A DNA stretch of 64,000 nt from Kocuria palustris (GCF_007666205.1 NZ_VDOR01000001.1:310001-374000); one strand, 5' to 3'. Counted from the stretch's first letter, positions 50,359 to 59,207 are shown. Program-made: numbers and translations. The notes: generated from the sequence alone by a model not told the origin.

Positions 50359-51315
50359 TCACAGGCCCAGGAACTCCTTCCAGGCCGGCAGCTCGCGCTG
50401 GGCCTGCAGGTAGCCGGCCGCGTACGAGGCCTGGAGCCTGGGCAGGCGGCGCTCCCCGTTGGAGACCGGCATGTGATCCGGGACGAAGACCATGGCGTCG
50501 CCCGAGGCCTCGAGGTCGAAGACCTGCTCGCGCATGCGGTTGTAGTTCTCCGCCCTGCCCTCGAGCGCCTCCACGACGGCGGGCAGCTCGCGGAAGTGCC
50601 GGCGCGTGACCGCGCTGAAGCGCTCGGCGGCCTTGGTGAACGAGCGCTCGCGGCTCAGCACGATGAGGAACCTCGTGTAGCCGTCGGCCTGCGCCGCATC
50701 CAGCGGGATACCGCCCGACGGGCCGATCGCCCCGTCGTAGTAGAGGTCGCCGTCGCGCTCGACCGGCGGCATCACGACGGGCATGGACGACGACGCCCGG
50801 GCCAGGCGCATCAGGTCCTGCGCGGAGCGGACCGACTCCCGTCCGAGGTAGTGCATGGTGCCCTTCGAGGCGTTGAACGTCCCGATCCGGAACGACGCGG
50901 GGTTCGCCAGGTACGTCGCGTAGTCGTAGGGCAGCGCGCCCCCCGGCCTGGCGGCGTCCTCGTAGATGTACTGGGCATTGAACAGACCCTGGCCCCGGGC
51001 GAACGTGGACAGGCTCCCGAAGTCCGGGTCCTGCGAGAACTCCACGAACGAGCGACGCGCGCGCCAGGTGTCCCGCGACAGGTAGTGGGCGGTGTGGCTC
51101 GCCCCGGCGGAGATGCCGCAGACGTAGTCGATGTGGATCCCGGCGCCCAGCAGCGTGGTGACCGCGCCGGCGGTGTAGCTGCCGCGCATGCCGCCGCCCT
51201 CGAAGACGAGGGCGACGTCGGTGACATTGCTGGTCAGCGACTGCTCGGGGGCGCGGTTCTCGGCATCGGGCGGTGTCGTCGGGCGCTGCGGATCCACCTT
51301 CCCGAGCCTACTCAT
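50359..51315 (-). CDS. Patatin-like phospholipase (YjjU/DUF6363 type)
   Basis: A 318-residue serine hydrolase. The oxyanion loop is VFEGGGMRGSYTAGAV, the nucleophile elbow VCGISAGASH (Ser in GxSxG), and the second catalytic residue is in YYDGAIGPSGGIPL. The C-terminal region matches the YjjU group (SFTKAAERFSAV). It should cleave acyl esters of lipids in the cytoplasm. The ATG lies inside the last codons of the GntR gene (8-base overlap), so the two are co-transcribed. Why a lipase is coupled to an amino-sugar repressor is unclear. Confidence 0.85.
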   Translation of the reverse strand: MSRLGKVDPQRPTTPPDAENRAPEQSLTSNVTDVALVFEGGGMRGSYTAGAVTTLLGAGIHIDYVCGISAGASHTAHYLSRDTWRARRSFVEFSQDPDFGSLSTFARGQGLFNAQYIYEDAARPGGALPYDYATYLANPASFRIGTFNASKGTMHYLGRESVRSAQDLMRLARASSSMPVVMPPVERDGDLYYDGAIGPSGGIPLDAAQADGYTRFLIVLSRERSFTKAAERFSAVTRRHFRELPAVVEALEGRAENYNRMREQVFDLEASGDAMVFVPDHMPVSNGERRLPRLQASYAAGYLQAQRELPAWKEFLGL

Positions 51316-52066
51316 GTCCGCGGACAGCGGGTGAGCCGGGTGCGCGGTCCATGACCTCCATGGACAGCTGGTACCGATCGCCGCGGTAGACGGAGACGGA
51401 GTACTCGACGGGGATCTCGCCGACGGGGCCGCGGCTGAAGGACCGGCGGTGGAACACGAGCACGGGGGACCCCGGGGCCACGTCCAACAGCTCGGCATCC
51501 TCGGCGCTCGCGCCGAGGGCCTGGACGGTCTGCTCGGCGCGGGTGATCCCGGCGCCGGCCGCCTCGAGCATGCGGTAGAGCGAGGTCGACCAGTCGGCCT
51601 CGAGCCGGAGCAGGCCCTCGGGGACCCAGCTGTTGTCGACGCTGACGGGGGATCCGTCGCCCAGGCGCAGCCGACGGATCCGCAGGCTGCGCTCGGCGCC
51701 CAGATGAGCGGCCGCCTCGGCCGGGGAGTCCTCGATCCCGACGATCACCGGGACGGTCGACGGCGCGAGCCCTGCCATGCGCATGTCGTCGTGGAAGGAG
51801 GCGAGGTGCAGCCGGGAGCGGGCCGGGCCCGTGCCCACGAACGTCCCGCGGCCGTGCTCGCGCACGAGCAGGCCCTGGTTCACGAGCTCGGCGATGGCGC
51901 GGCGCACGGTGATGCGCGAGACCCCGTGCTCCTCCTCGAGGCGCCGCTCTCCCGGCAGCCGGTCGCCGGGGGAGAGCTCCTGGGTGATCAGGCGGGCCAG
52001 CTCCGCCCGCAGCCGCTCGTGCTTGGCCGTCGGAGCTGCCCCTCCGCGGGCGTCGGCGGTGCTCAT
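51308..52066 (-). CDS. GntR/HutC-type regulator of amino-sugar use (NagR/DasR-like)
   Basis: A 252-residue regulator. The wHTH is at residues about 15-80 (LARLITQELSPGDRLPGERRLEEEHGVSRITVRRAIAELVNQGLLV), and a UTRA effector domain follows (RSLRIRRLRLGDGSPVSVDNSWVPEGLL). NagR/DasR proteins bind glucosamine-6-P or GlcNAc-6-P and release dre sites; a dre-like palindrome is at 52913-52930. It lies 31 bases after the IIA gene in the same direction and overlaps the patatin gene. The genomic setting makes the amino-sugar role likely. Confidence 0.88.
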   Translation of the reverse strand: MSTADARGGAAPTAKHERLRAELARLITQELSPGDRLPGERRLEEEHGVSRITVRRAIAELVNQGLLVREHGRGTFVGTGPARSRLHLASFHDDMRMAGLAPSTVPVIVGIEDSPAEAAAHLGAERSLRIRRLRLGDGSPVSVDNSWVPEGLLRLEADWSTSLYRMLEAAGAGITRAEQTVQALGASAEDAELLDVAPGSPVLVFHRRSFSRGPVGEIPVEYSVSVYRGDRYQLSMEVMDRAPGSPAVRGHE

Positions 52067-52097
52067 CCTCGTTCCCTCGGGTGGTCGGCGGGGTGAC

Positions 52098-52568
52098 TCA
52101 CGAGCCCGGATGCAGGGCGAACAGGGGATCGAGCGAGCCGAGCTGCGAACCCGCCGCAGCGGGCCGGTCCAGGCGCTCGGGGCCGGCGTCCATGGCCACG
52201 ACGGGCGTGCACAGGCTCAGCCCCGCCTCGCGCACCACCGCGGCATCCACGCGCAGCACGGGATCGCCGGGCTCCACGCGCTGCTTCTTCTCGACCAGGA
52301 CCTCGAGGCCGCGGCCCTTCAGGCCCACGGTGTCCAGGCCGACATGGACCAGGACCCCGGTGCCGTCCTGGGCGATCAGAGCGATCGCGTGGGGCATGGC
52401 TTTCAGCACCGTGCCGGCGGCGGGGGCCAGCACCTCGATGGTGGCTGCGTCGTCGGCAGGCAGCAGGGCCAGGCCAGTGCCCACCATGCCCTGCGCGAAG
52501 ACGGGATCCGGCACCTGGTCCAGGGGCAGGACCCGACCCGCGAACGGGGCGCGGATCTCGAGGCTCAC
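52098..52568 (-). CDS. PTS EIIA component, glucose/N-acetylglucosamine family
   Basis: A 156-residue protein of the Crr type. The phospho-relay histidines are His60 (KAMPHAIALI) and active-site His75 (GVLVHVGLDTVGL). It passes phosphate from HPr to the IIB component. The start overlaps the IIB gene end by 4 bases (52565-52568), so the two are coupled. With the separate IIB and IIC here it forms a complete three-piece GlcNAc-type permease. Confidence 0.92.
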   Translation of the reverse strand: MSLEIRAPFAGRVLPLDQVPDPVFAQGMVGTGLALLPADDAATIEVLAPAAGTVLKAMPHAIALIAQDGTGVLVHVGLDTVGLKGRGLEVLVEKKQRVEPGDPVLRVDAAVVREAGLSLCTPVVAMDAGPERLDRPAAAGSQLGSLDPLFALHPGS

Positions 52569-52795
52569 AGCAGGTCCTGGATGTCCTCGGCCAGGTTCTC
52601 GGCCTCGGGCCCGACCACGACCTGCACGACCCCGCCCGAGACCATGACGCCGTGGGCTCCGGCGGCCTTCAGGGCGGCCTCGTCGATCACCGAGGAATCG
52701 GCCACCTCGGTGCGCAGGCGCGTGATGCAGCCTTCGATGTCCTCCACGTTCTGGGCGCCGCCGAGCGCTCGCAGGATGTCCTCGGGCTTCGACAT
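52565..52795 (-). CDS. PTS EIIB component, glucose/N-acetylglucosamine family
   Basis: A 76-residue phosphocarrier. Cys23 in the motif EGCITRLRTEV is the phospho-acceptor. In E. coli NagE this domain is fused to IIC, while here it is a free gene, as in Streptomyces. It is the first gene of the leftward unit IIB-IIA-gntR-patatin and is divergent from the IIC gene, with the dre-like site between. Confidence 0.92.
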   Translation of the reverse strand: MSKPEDILRALGGAQNVEDIEGCITRLRTEVADSSVIDEAALKAAGAHGVMVSGGVVQVVVGPEAENLAEDIQDLL

Positions 52796-52912
52796 GGTGT
52801 CCTCCTGGGGTTCGCCCGCGCGGCGGGCATCGGGGCGGAGCGGCCGGATGCGGCGATGACCGCTCTCAGGTCATTGACAGGTTCGCATGAGGTGCCGCAC
52901 AGTGTCATGCAT

Positions 52913-52930
52913 CACTGGTCATAACCAGTG
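52913..52930. promoter_or_regulatory. DasR-type dre operator
   Basis: CACTGGTCATAACCAGTG has 7-bp inverted arms around CATA. Its inner 16 bases match the dre consensus of DasR, ACTGGTCTAGACCAGT, at 14 of 16 positions. It lies between the divergent IIB and IIC genes, 30 bases before the IIC start, so it should control both directions. Confidence 0.88.
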
Positions 52931-52959
52931 GGACAGCACGATACGGAGCGAGGAAACCG

Positions 52960-54225
52960 ATGTCCACGGCGAATCCGGCGGCTGCGGCCGGCGACCGGGC
53001 GGCCCAGAGCCGACCCGAGAAGAAGCCCTCCCGGGCCATGCAGGGTCTGCAGCGCTTCGGGCGCAGCCTCATGCTGCCGATCGCCGCGCTGCCCGCGGCC
53101 GGCATCCTGCTGCGTCTGGGCCAGGACGACATGATCGGCAGGTTCGAGGGCAGCGAGCTCCTTCAGACCATTGCGGCTGTCCTGGCCGGCGCCGGCAATG
53201 GGCTCTTCGAGAACCTCGGCTACCTCTTCGCCGTCGGACTGGCCTTCGGCTTCGCCAAGAAGGGCGACGGCTCGGCGGCCATGGCGGGTCTGGTGGGCTA
53301 CCTCGTGCTGCTCGGGGTCTTCGATGCCATGGCGCCGATCGTGCTGGGGGCTCCGGAAGAGGGGGCCGAGCCGCCGGTCATCAACTACGGCGTCCTGGGC
53401 GGCATCCTGGTGGGCGTCATCGCCGCCAAGCTGTGGGAGCGCTACCACCGCATCAAGCTGCCCGACTGGCTCGGCTTCTTCGGCGGCCGGCGCTTCGTGC
53501 CGATCGTCGTGGCCGCCGTCTGCGTGGTCCTGGGCGTGCTCATGGCGCTCGTCTACCCGCTCTTCGATGCCGGGCTGACCTGGCTCAGCAGCGCGGTGGC
53601 CCAGAACGCCGTGATCGGCGGCGGCATCTACGGCGTGGTCAACCGCCTGCTGATCCCCCTGGGGCTGCATCACGTCCTCAACAACCCCCTGTGGTTCCAG
53701 CTCGGCGAGTACGAGGGCGTCCAGGGCGAGATCCCCCGCTTCCTCGCGGGCGATCCCACGGCGGGCATCTTCACCACGGGCTTCTTCCCGATCATGATGT
53801 TCGCCCTCCCGGCCGCCGCACTGGCGATCTACCACGAGGCCAAGCCGGAGAAGAAGAAGGTCACCGGCGGCATCATGATCTCGATGGCGCTCACGGCCTT
53901 CGTCACGGGCATCACCGAGCCGCTCGAGTTCGCCTTCATGTTCGTGGCCTGGCCGCTGTACCTGATCCACGCGGTGCTCACGGGCACGTCGATGGCACTG
54001 GTCAACGCCCTGGACATCCACATGGGCTTCAGCTTCTCGGCCGGGGCGATCGACTACCTGCTCAACTTCGGCATCGCCCAGAAGCCCCTGCTGCTGGCCC
54101 TGATCGGCATCGGCTACGCGGTCGTGTACTACGTCCTCTTCCGCTTCGTGATCCGGAAGTGGAACCTGCGCACGCCGGGGCGCGAGGACGAATCCGTGGA
54201 CGCCGAGATGCAGGGGAAGGTCTGA
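52960..54225 (+). CDS. PTS EIIC component, N-acetylglucosamine permease
   Basis: A 421-residue membrane permease of the glucose superfamily. RFGRSLMLPIAALPAAGILLRLGQ opens it, HHVLNNPLWFQLGEY is the conserved substrate loop, and the ITEPLEFAFMFVAWPLY segment includes the catalytic Glu. It carries GlcNAc through the membrane while IIB phosphorylates it. No IIB or IIA is fused. The gene precedes nagB directly; the stop TGA touches the nagB GTG. Repression by the GntR protein through the dre site is expected. Confidence 0.92.
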   Translation: MSTANPAAAAGDRAAQSRPEKKPSRAMQGLQRFGRSLMLPIAALPAAGILLRLGQDDMIGRFEGSELLQTIAAVLAGAGNGLFENLGYLFAVGLAFGFAKKGDGSAAMAGLVGYLVLLGVFDAMAPIVLGAPEEGAEPPVINYGVLGGILVGVIAAKLWERYHRIKLPDWLGFFGGRRFVPIVVAAVCVVLGVLMALVYPLFDAGLTWLSSAVAQNAVIGGGIYGVVNRLLIPLGLHHVLNNPLWFQLGEYEGVQGEIPRFLAGDPTAGIFTTGFFPIMMFALPAAALAIYHEAKPEKKKVTGGIMISMALTAFVTGITEPLEFAFMFVAWPLYLIHAVLTGTSMALVNALDIHMGFSFSAGAIDYLLNFGIAQKPLLLALIGIGYAVVYYVLFRFVIRKWNLRTPGREDESVDAEMQGKV

Positions 54226-55005
54226 GTGGTCCGGGTCGTCGTCGCAACGGAGGAGCAGGCCGGCCGGCTGGCGGCGGAGGCCGTGGCCGCCGTCGTCGAT
54301 CGCCTCCCGCGGCCGGTCCTGGGGCTGGCCACGGGGTCCAGCCCCAGGCCCGTCTACCGCGCGATCGCCCAGCGGGTCCGCGACGGAGCGCTCAGCCTGG
54401 TGCATGCCCGGGCCTTCCTGCTCGACGAGTACCTGGGCCTTCCCGCCGATCACCCGCAGTCCTACCGGGCGGAGATCGAGCGGGAGCTGGTCGAGCGCAC
54501 CGACCTGCCGTCGACGGCCGTGCAGTCCCTCGACGGGACGGCCGGGGACGTCGAGGCCGAGTGCGCCGCCTATGAGCGGGCCATCCACGACGCCGGCGGC
54601 GTGGACCTCCAGCTGCTGGGCATCGGCACGGACGGGCACATCGGCTTCAACGAGCCGGGGTCGCCGCTGGACTCGCGCACGCGCCGCATGCGGCTGGCGC
54701 AGCGGACGCGGGAGGACAACGCCCGCTTCTTCGACGACGACATCGACCGCGTCCCGACGCACTGCCTGACCCAGGGCATCGCCACGATCCTGCAGGCGCG
54801 CCATCTCGTCCTGCTGGCCTTCGGGGAGGCCAAGGCGGAAGCGGTCCGCCAGCTGGTCGAGGGCCCCGTGACTGAGCGCTGGCCGGCCACGGCGCTGCAG
54901 CGCCATCCGCACGTGACGGTGCTGATCGACGAGGCGGCCGCCTCTCGGCTGAGCGGAGCCGCATCGGCTCAGGACGACGGCTGGACGGACGGGGCGGCGC
55001 TCTGA
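54226..55005 (+). CDS. nagB: Glucosamine-6-phosphate deaminase
   Basis: A 259-residue isomerase. LGLATGSSPRPVYRAI binds phosphate, FLLDEYLGLPADHPQSY holds the catalytic Asp, and GIGTDGHIGFNEPGSPLDSRTR the active-site His. It converts glucosamine-6-P to fructose-6-P and ammonia. GTG start, directly abutting the IIC stop, implies translational coupling. The next gene, nagA, starts after one base. Confidence 0.95.
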   Translation: MVRVVVATEEQAGRLAAEAVAAVVDRLPRPVLGLATGSSPRPVYRAIAQRVRDGALSLVHARAFLLDEYLGLPADHPQSYRAEIERELVERTDLPSTAVQSLDGTAGDVEAECAAYERAIHDAGGVDLQLLGIGTDGHIGFNEPGSPLDSRTRRMRLAQRTREDNARFFDDDIDRVPTHCLTQGIATILQARHLVLLAFGEAKAEAVRQLVEGPVTERWPATALQRHPHVTVLIDEAAASRLSGAASAQDDGWTDGAAL

Positions 55006-55006
55006 C

Positions 55007-56173
55007 ATGCACATGTCTGCTGCGACGTCATCGGGGCCGCTCGACCGGATCCTGCACAGCACCGCCGTGGTCCTGCCCCGGGGGCCGGTCCGCGAGGCCT
55101 GGGCCGGTCTGCGCGGCGACAGGATCGTCGCCGTGGCCGAGGGTCCGGTGCCCGCGGACCAGCAGGGGGCGGTCGTCGACGAGCTGGGCGAGTGCCTGCT
55201 GAGCCCGGGCTTCGTGGACCTCCACGTCCACGGCGGCGGAGGCGGCGCGTTCACTGAAGGGGCCGACGGAGCGGCGGCCGCACTGGCGGCGCATCGTGCG
55301 GCCGGCACCACGAGCTCGATGGCCTCCCTGGTCACCGACACGATCGACCGGCTCGAGGAGCAGATCCGCGATCTCGTGCCTCTGGTCCGCTCCGGCGAGC
55401 TGGCGGGGATCCACCTCGAGGGCCCCTGGCTGGCCGAGTCCCGCTGCGGGGCCCACACCCCGGAGCTGCTGCGCGATCCCCGTCGCGAGGACCTCGAGCG
55501 GCTGCTGCGAGCGGGGGAGGGCGCCGTCCGCATGGTCACGCTGGCCCCCGAGCGCGACGGCGGCCTCCAGGCGATCCGCCTGCTGCGCGAGCACGGCGTG
55601 ATCGCGGCGATCGGCCACACCGAGGCCGACGAGGACGTCGTCGACCGGGCGATCGAGGCCGGCGCGAGCGTCGCGACGCATCTGTTCAACGCCATGCCCT
55701 CGATCCACCACCGCACCCCGGGTCCGATCCCGCGCCTGCTGGGGGACCGGCGGACGGCCGTCGAGCTGATCGCCGACGGCATCCATGTTCAGCCCTCCGT
55801 CCTGCGCATGGCCGTTCAGGCCAGTGCGGGGCCGTGGGTCCTGATCACCGATGCCATGGCCGCGGCCGGCAGCCCCGACGGCCCCTACCGCCTGGGGCCC
55901 CTGGAGGTCGACGTCGTGGACGCCGTGGCCCGCATCCGCTCGACGGGCGCGATCGCCGGCTCCACGCTGACCCTGGACCGGGCCGTGCGCTTCGCGGTGC
56001 AGCAGGTGGGCCTCGAGCCGGCCGAGGCCGTGCGCGCGGCCTCGCAGACCCCCGCGGACCTGCTGGGCCGGGCCGATCTGGGGCGGATCGCCGTCGGGGC
56101 CCGGGCCGATCTCGTCGTCCTGGACGCGGACGGCGGCGTCACCCGGGTCCTGCGCGGCGGCGCCGAGCTCTGA
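55007..56173 (+). CDS. nagA: N-acetylglucosamine-6-phosphate deacetylase
   Basis: A 388-residue amidohydrolase. PGFVDLHVHGGGGGAF carries the HxH metal pair; LEGPWLAESRCGAHTPELL, AIGHTEAD and HLFNAMPSIHHR are family marks, and VLITDAMAAAGSPDG holds the catalytic Asp. It removes acetate from GlcNAc-6-P, feeding NagB. Start may be ATG 55007 or ATG 55013. It closes the three-gene rightward operon IIC-nagB-nagA; the next gene follows after 48 bases and has its own promoter. Confidence 0.95.
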   Translation: MHMSAATSSGPLDRILHSTAVVLPRGPVREAWAGLRGDRIVAVAEGPVPADQQGAVVDELGECLLSPGFVDLHVHGGGGGAFTEGADGAAAALAAHRAAGTTSSMASLVTDTIDRLEEQIRDLVPLVRSGELAGIHLEGPWLAESRCGAHTPELLRDPRREDLERLLRAGEGAVRMVTLAPERDGGLQAIRLLREHGVIAAIGHTEADEDVVDRAIEAGASVATHLFNAMPSIHHRTPGPIPRLLGDRRTAVELIADGIHVQPSVLRMAVQASAGPWVLITDAMAAAGSPDGPYRLGPLEVDVVDAVARIRSTGAIAGSTLTLDRAVRFAVQQVGLEPAEAVRAASQTPADLLGRADLGRIAVGARADLVVLDADGGVTRVLRGGAEL

Positions 56174-56221
56174 CGGCCCGCGCTCGGTCGTCGGCCCCGC
56201 CGCGAATGGGATGATCAGGCC

Positions 56222-57422
56222 ATGACCGATCAGCCCTTCTCCGGATTCCCCGTCTCGCCCGTCTACGACGGGATGACCTCGACCGCTGTGCGCGATCTGC
56301 TCGACGTGCTCTCCGTCCCCGGCGTCATCTCGTTCGCCGGCGGAGCCCCGGCGGCCGAGTCCTTCGAGATCGACGACGTCCGGGCGTGCTTCGACTGGGT
56401 CTTCGCCCACCGCGGGGCCAAGGCGCTGCAGTACTCCTCGACGCCCGGAGAGCCCGAGCTGCGCGAGCAGGCCGCCCGCCGCGTCTCCCGTTGGCTGCCC
56501 ACGACCGCCGATCAGATCCAGGTCACCACGGGGTCGCAGGAGGCCATCTACCTCGTGGGGCATGCGATGCTGCGCCCCGGGGACGTCGTGCTCGTCGAAC
56601 GGCCCACGTATCTGGCCGCGGTCCAGGCCTTCGCCTCCTCCGGCGCCCGGATGATCGGGATCCCGTCCGACGACGACGGCGCCGAGCCCGAGGCGCTCGA
56701 GGCCCTGATCCGCGAGCACTCCCCGCGCTTCGTCTACCTCATCCCCACGTTCCAGAACCCGTCGGGCGTCTCCATGCCGGAGCAGCGCCGCCGGGAGATC
56801 GCCGACGTCCTGCTGCGCACCGGCGCCCCGCTGATCGAGGACGACCCGTACGGCGAGCTGCGCTTCGAGGGGCAGGCCGCCCCGCAGATCGCCGCGCTGC
56901 CGGGGATGGCCCGCCAGACGCTGCTGCTGAACTCGATGTCCAAGATCATGTCCCCGGGCATCCGCGTGGGCTGGATCCGCGGCGAGGGCCCGATCATGAA
57001 CACGCTGTCGATCGCCAAGGAGGCCATGGGGCTGCACTCCTCGGTCGTGGACCAGCTGGCGGTGGCCCGCTACCTGGAGGCCTATGACGTCGACGCCCAC
57101 GTGGCCGAGGTCGCCCAGCTGTACCGGGGCCGCCGCGACGCCATGGCCGCGGCGCTGCCGTCGATCCTCCCGGGGGGGTGCGACGATCACCCGGCCGGAG
57201 GGCGGCATGTTCCTGTGGGCCGCGCTCGGCGGCGGGATCGACACGACCGCCCTGCTGCCGTCGGCCGTGGAGGAGGGGGTGGCCTTCGTGCCGGGGGCGT
57301 CGTTCTACGCGCACGATCCGGACCGCACGACGATGCGGCTGTCCTATGTGACGAACCCGCCGGAGGTCATCGCCGAGGGCGTGCAGCGGCTCGGCCGCGC
57401 GCTCGAGCGCCGACGCGGCTGA
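56222..57422 (+). pseudogene. PLP-dependent aminotransferase (class I/II) interrupted by a frameshift
   Basis: A PLP aminotransferase of the 2-aminoadipate/valine-pyruvate type, split between two frames. The first 319 codons carry SFAGGAPAAESF, TTGSQEAIYLVGHAML, PTFQNPSGVSMP and the PLP lysine in NSMSKIMSPGIRVGW. At a run of seven Gs (57172-57178) the frame must shift: without one G the reading continues as GGATITRPEGGMFLWAALGG ... TMRLSYVTNPPEVI to the stop at 57422. The repaired protein would be 399 residues, the family's normal length. Unrepaired, it ends in about 140 nonsense residues at 57607. It could be a recent mutation, a slippage site or a sequencing error. Confidence 0.85.
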
Positions 57423-57546
57423 CGGGCCCGATCGCGCGGTCCGGCGAGGACGTCACGGCCCGGTCGACGCCGGATCGGCCCGTGAGAGCATGGGAGCCGC
57501 CCGCGGCCCCCGCCGCGGCTCGTCGCGATGCGCTAGGAGCAGTTCG

Positions 57547-57897
57547 GTGCCCGAGTTCACGTTCATGCGGGAGATCCAGGTCCCTCAGGACATCTTCCCC
57601 CTCCTGATCCAGGGGGAGCAGCCGGTCTGCGCATTCGCGACCTTCCGCGACGGCTCCGTGTTCACGAACAAGCGGCTGATCCTGCGCGATGTCCAGGGCA
57701 TGACGGGCAGCAAGGTGCAGGTGCTGTCGCTGCCCTACTCGCAGATCGTCTCCTGGGCCTCGGAGAACGCCGGGACCTTCGACGCGGACTCCGAGCTGAC
57801 GCTGAACACCCGCGCCGGCATCTTCAAGCTCAACCTCCGCGGCGGCATCGACGTCCGCGCGCTCGACAACCTGATCGCCCAGGTCGTCCTGGTCTGA
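57547..57897 (+). CDS. Bacterial PH-domain protein (bPH/YvbH-like)
   Basis: A 116-residue single-domain protein of the bacterial PH type. EQPVCAFATFRDGSVFTNKRLILRDVQGMTGSKVQVLSLPYSQIVSWASENAGTFDADSELTL is the family core. Function is unknown; these domains form soluble rings and are found in many bacteria. The GTG at 57547 has AGGAG 9 bases before. No clear partner gene. The following 252 bases hold a less GC-rich promoter-like region before the excalibur gene. Confidence 0.8.
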   Translation: MPEFTFMREIQVPQDIFPLLIQGEQPVCAFATFRDGSVFTNKRLILRDVQGMTGSKVQVLSLPYSQIVSWASENAGTFDADSELTLNTRAGIFKLNLRGGIDVRALDNLIAQVVLV

Positions 57898-58149
57898 CGG
57901 TCCCTGTCCCCGGGTTCTCGGGGGCGGCGGTGTCCATCACGGGGTCGGCGCGGACGACGAGCCGCGGCGCAACGGCCTCGTCGGCATGTTTGCCATCGTT
58001 ACCGAATGGTGATCGTCATAATGGCGATGTTTCACGATCGTAATCGAATGTGCAGTCGCAACGTGGTGTGCTTCAGTTACTGAGACCGGCGCAACAGCGC
58101 CGAGCCCCTCAGCTCACCGCCCACTCTCCGAGAAACCGGGAGCACTGCC

Positions 58150-59028
58150 ATGAAGAAGACCACTGCCACCACCGCTCTGGCCGCCACCATCGGCCTCTCC
58201 GCCTGGACCATGACCGCCGCGCTCGCCGTGGCGCCCACCGAGGCTCCTGCCGAGCCGGCGCCCGTGACGGCGCCTGCCGAGGCCGCCCCGGCTCCGGCGC
58301 CCGCCGCCGAGCAGCCGGTCGCCGAGCAGGCACCCGCCCCGGCCGCCGAGGCGCCCGCGGCCGAGGGGGCGGCGCCTGAGGAGGTCGTCATCCCCGACTG
58401 GTCCCGGGACCTCGACAACTCCGTCTCCTGCGCCGACGCCGTGGGCACCCCCTACATGGACAACGTGCTCAAGCCGGGCCTGCCTCCGGTCCTGGACGCC
58501 GACGGCGACGGCATCATGTGCGAGTCGAACGGCGACGACGATGCGGCCCGCGCCGTCTCGCTGGATCCGTGGGAGGGGGCGGCTCCGCCGCTGCCGGCGG
58601 GCTACGTCTACCCCAACTGCGACACGGCCTACGACCTCGGCCTCGCCTACGCCGCCCCGGTCTCGCTGCCGTTCTTCGGCGCGCACCTGGATCCGGACGG
58701 CGACGGGATGGCCTGCGAGACCAACGGGGACGACGACGCGGCCTTCACCGGCGTGGTCCACGAGGCTCCGCTGGCGGTCGACACGCCGGCTCCGGCCCCT
58801 GTGGCCCCCGGTGCCGCGGCCCCGGCCGATCAGGCTCCCGCGGCTCAGGCCCCGGCCGCCGAGGCCCCCGCCGCTGCCGAGAAGTCCCAGGTCGAGGAAG
58901 TCCCGGTCGGCGGCGCCGACACCGGTGCCTCCGGGTCCCAGGGCCGCACCGCCCTGTTCGCCGGCGGCGGCGCCCTCGCGGCGCTGGTCGGGGCGGGCCT
59001 GCTGGCCCGTCGCGCGCGCCAGCACTGA
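58150..59028 (+). CDS. Excalibur-domain surface protein with C-terminal sorting-like signal
   Basis: A 292-residue exported protein. Residues 1-25 are a signal peptide (KKTTATTALAATIGLSAWTMTAALA). A long Ala/Pro/Glu linker follows. Two excalibur repeats (about residues 95-125 and 155-185) each end in a calcium-loop motif DADGDGIMCE or DPDGDGMACE. A second Ala/Pro linker leads to VPVGGADTG (251-259), then a hydrophobic helix and the tail RRARQH. This end resembles a sortase sorting signal, but is not LPxTG. The next gene has the same layout and the same signal, and a sortase gene follows. GGGAG before the ATG. Confidence 0.85.
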   Translation: MKKTTATTALAATIGLSAWTMTAALAVAPTEAPAEPAPVTAPAEAAPAPAPAAEQPVAEQAPAPAAEAPAAEGAAPEEVVIPDWSRDLDNSVSCADAVGTPYMDNVLKPGLPPVLDADGDGIMCESNGDDDAARAVSLDPWEGAAPPLPAGYVYPNCDTAYDLGLAYAAPVSLPFFGAHLDPDGDGMACETNGDDDAAFTGVVHEAPLAVDTPAPAPVAPGAAAPADQAPAAQAPAAEAPAAAEKSQVEEVPVGGADTGASGSQGRTALFAGGGALAALVGAGLLARRARQH

Positions 59029-59046
59029 TCCGCAGGCGGACGACGA

Positions 59047-59088
59047 GGGGCTCCGGTGCGACGGATCCGTCCACGGCACCGGAGCCCC
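59047..59088. terminator. Nested hairpin terminator after the first excalibur gene
   Basis: GGGGCTCCGGTGC (59047-59059) pairs perfectly with GCACCGGAGCCCC (59076-59088), a 13-bp stem. The loop contains a second palindrome, GACGGATCCGTC (59060-59071). No T-run follows. Confidence 0.6.
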
Positions 59089-59160
59089 GCGCGTCATGGT
59101 GCATGTCACATTCTGCAATGGGAGTGGGGCGACGCGGTGTCGAGCCGCTCCAAGTGGTCA

Positions 59161-59207
59161 GATGAATGGTCATGTCATTCGCCCAGGTGAGGGCATGGCC
59201 ATTCATC
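59161..59207 (+). promoter_or_regulatory. Leader inverted repeat before the second excalibur gene
   Basis: GATGAATGGTCATG (59161-59174) can pair with CATGGCCATTCATC (59194-59207), a 14-base arm with one G-T-type mismatch and a 19-base loop. It ends 8 bases before the GAAGGG ribosome site. It could be a regulatory mRNA hairpin or a large operator. The DNA here is richer in A and T than its surroundings. Confidence 0.5.
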
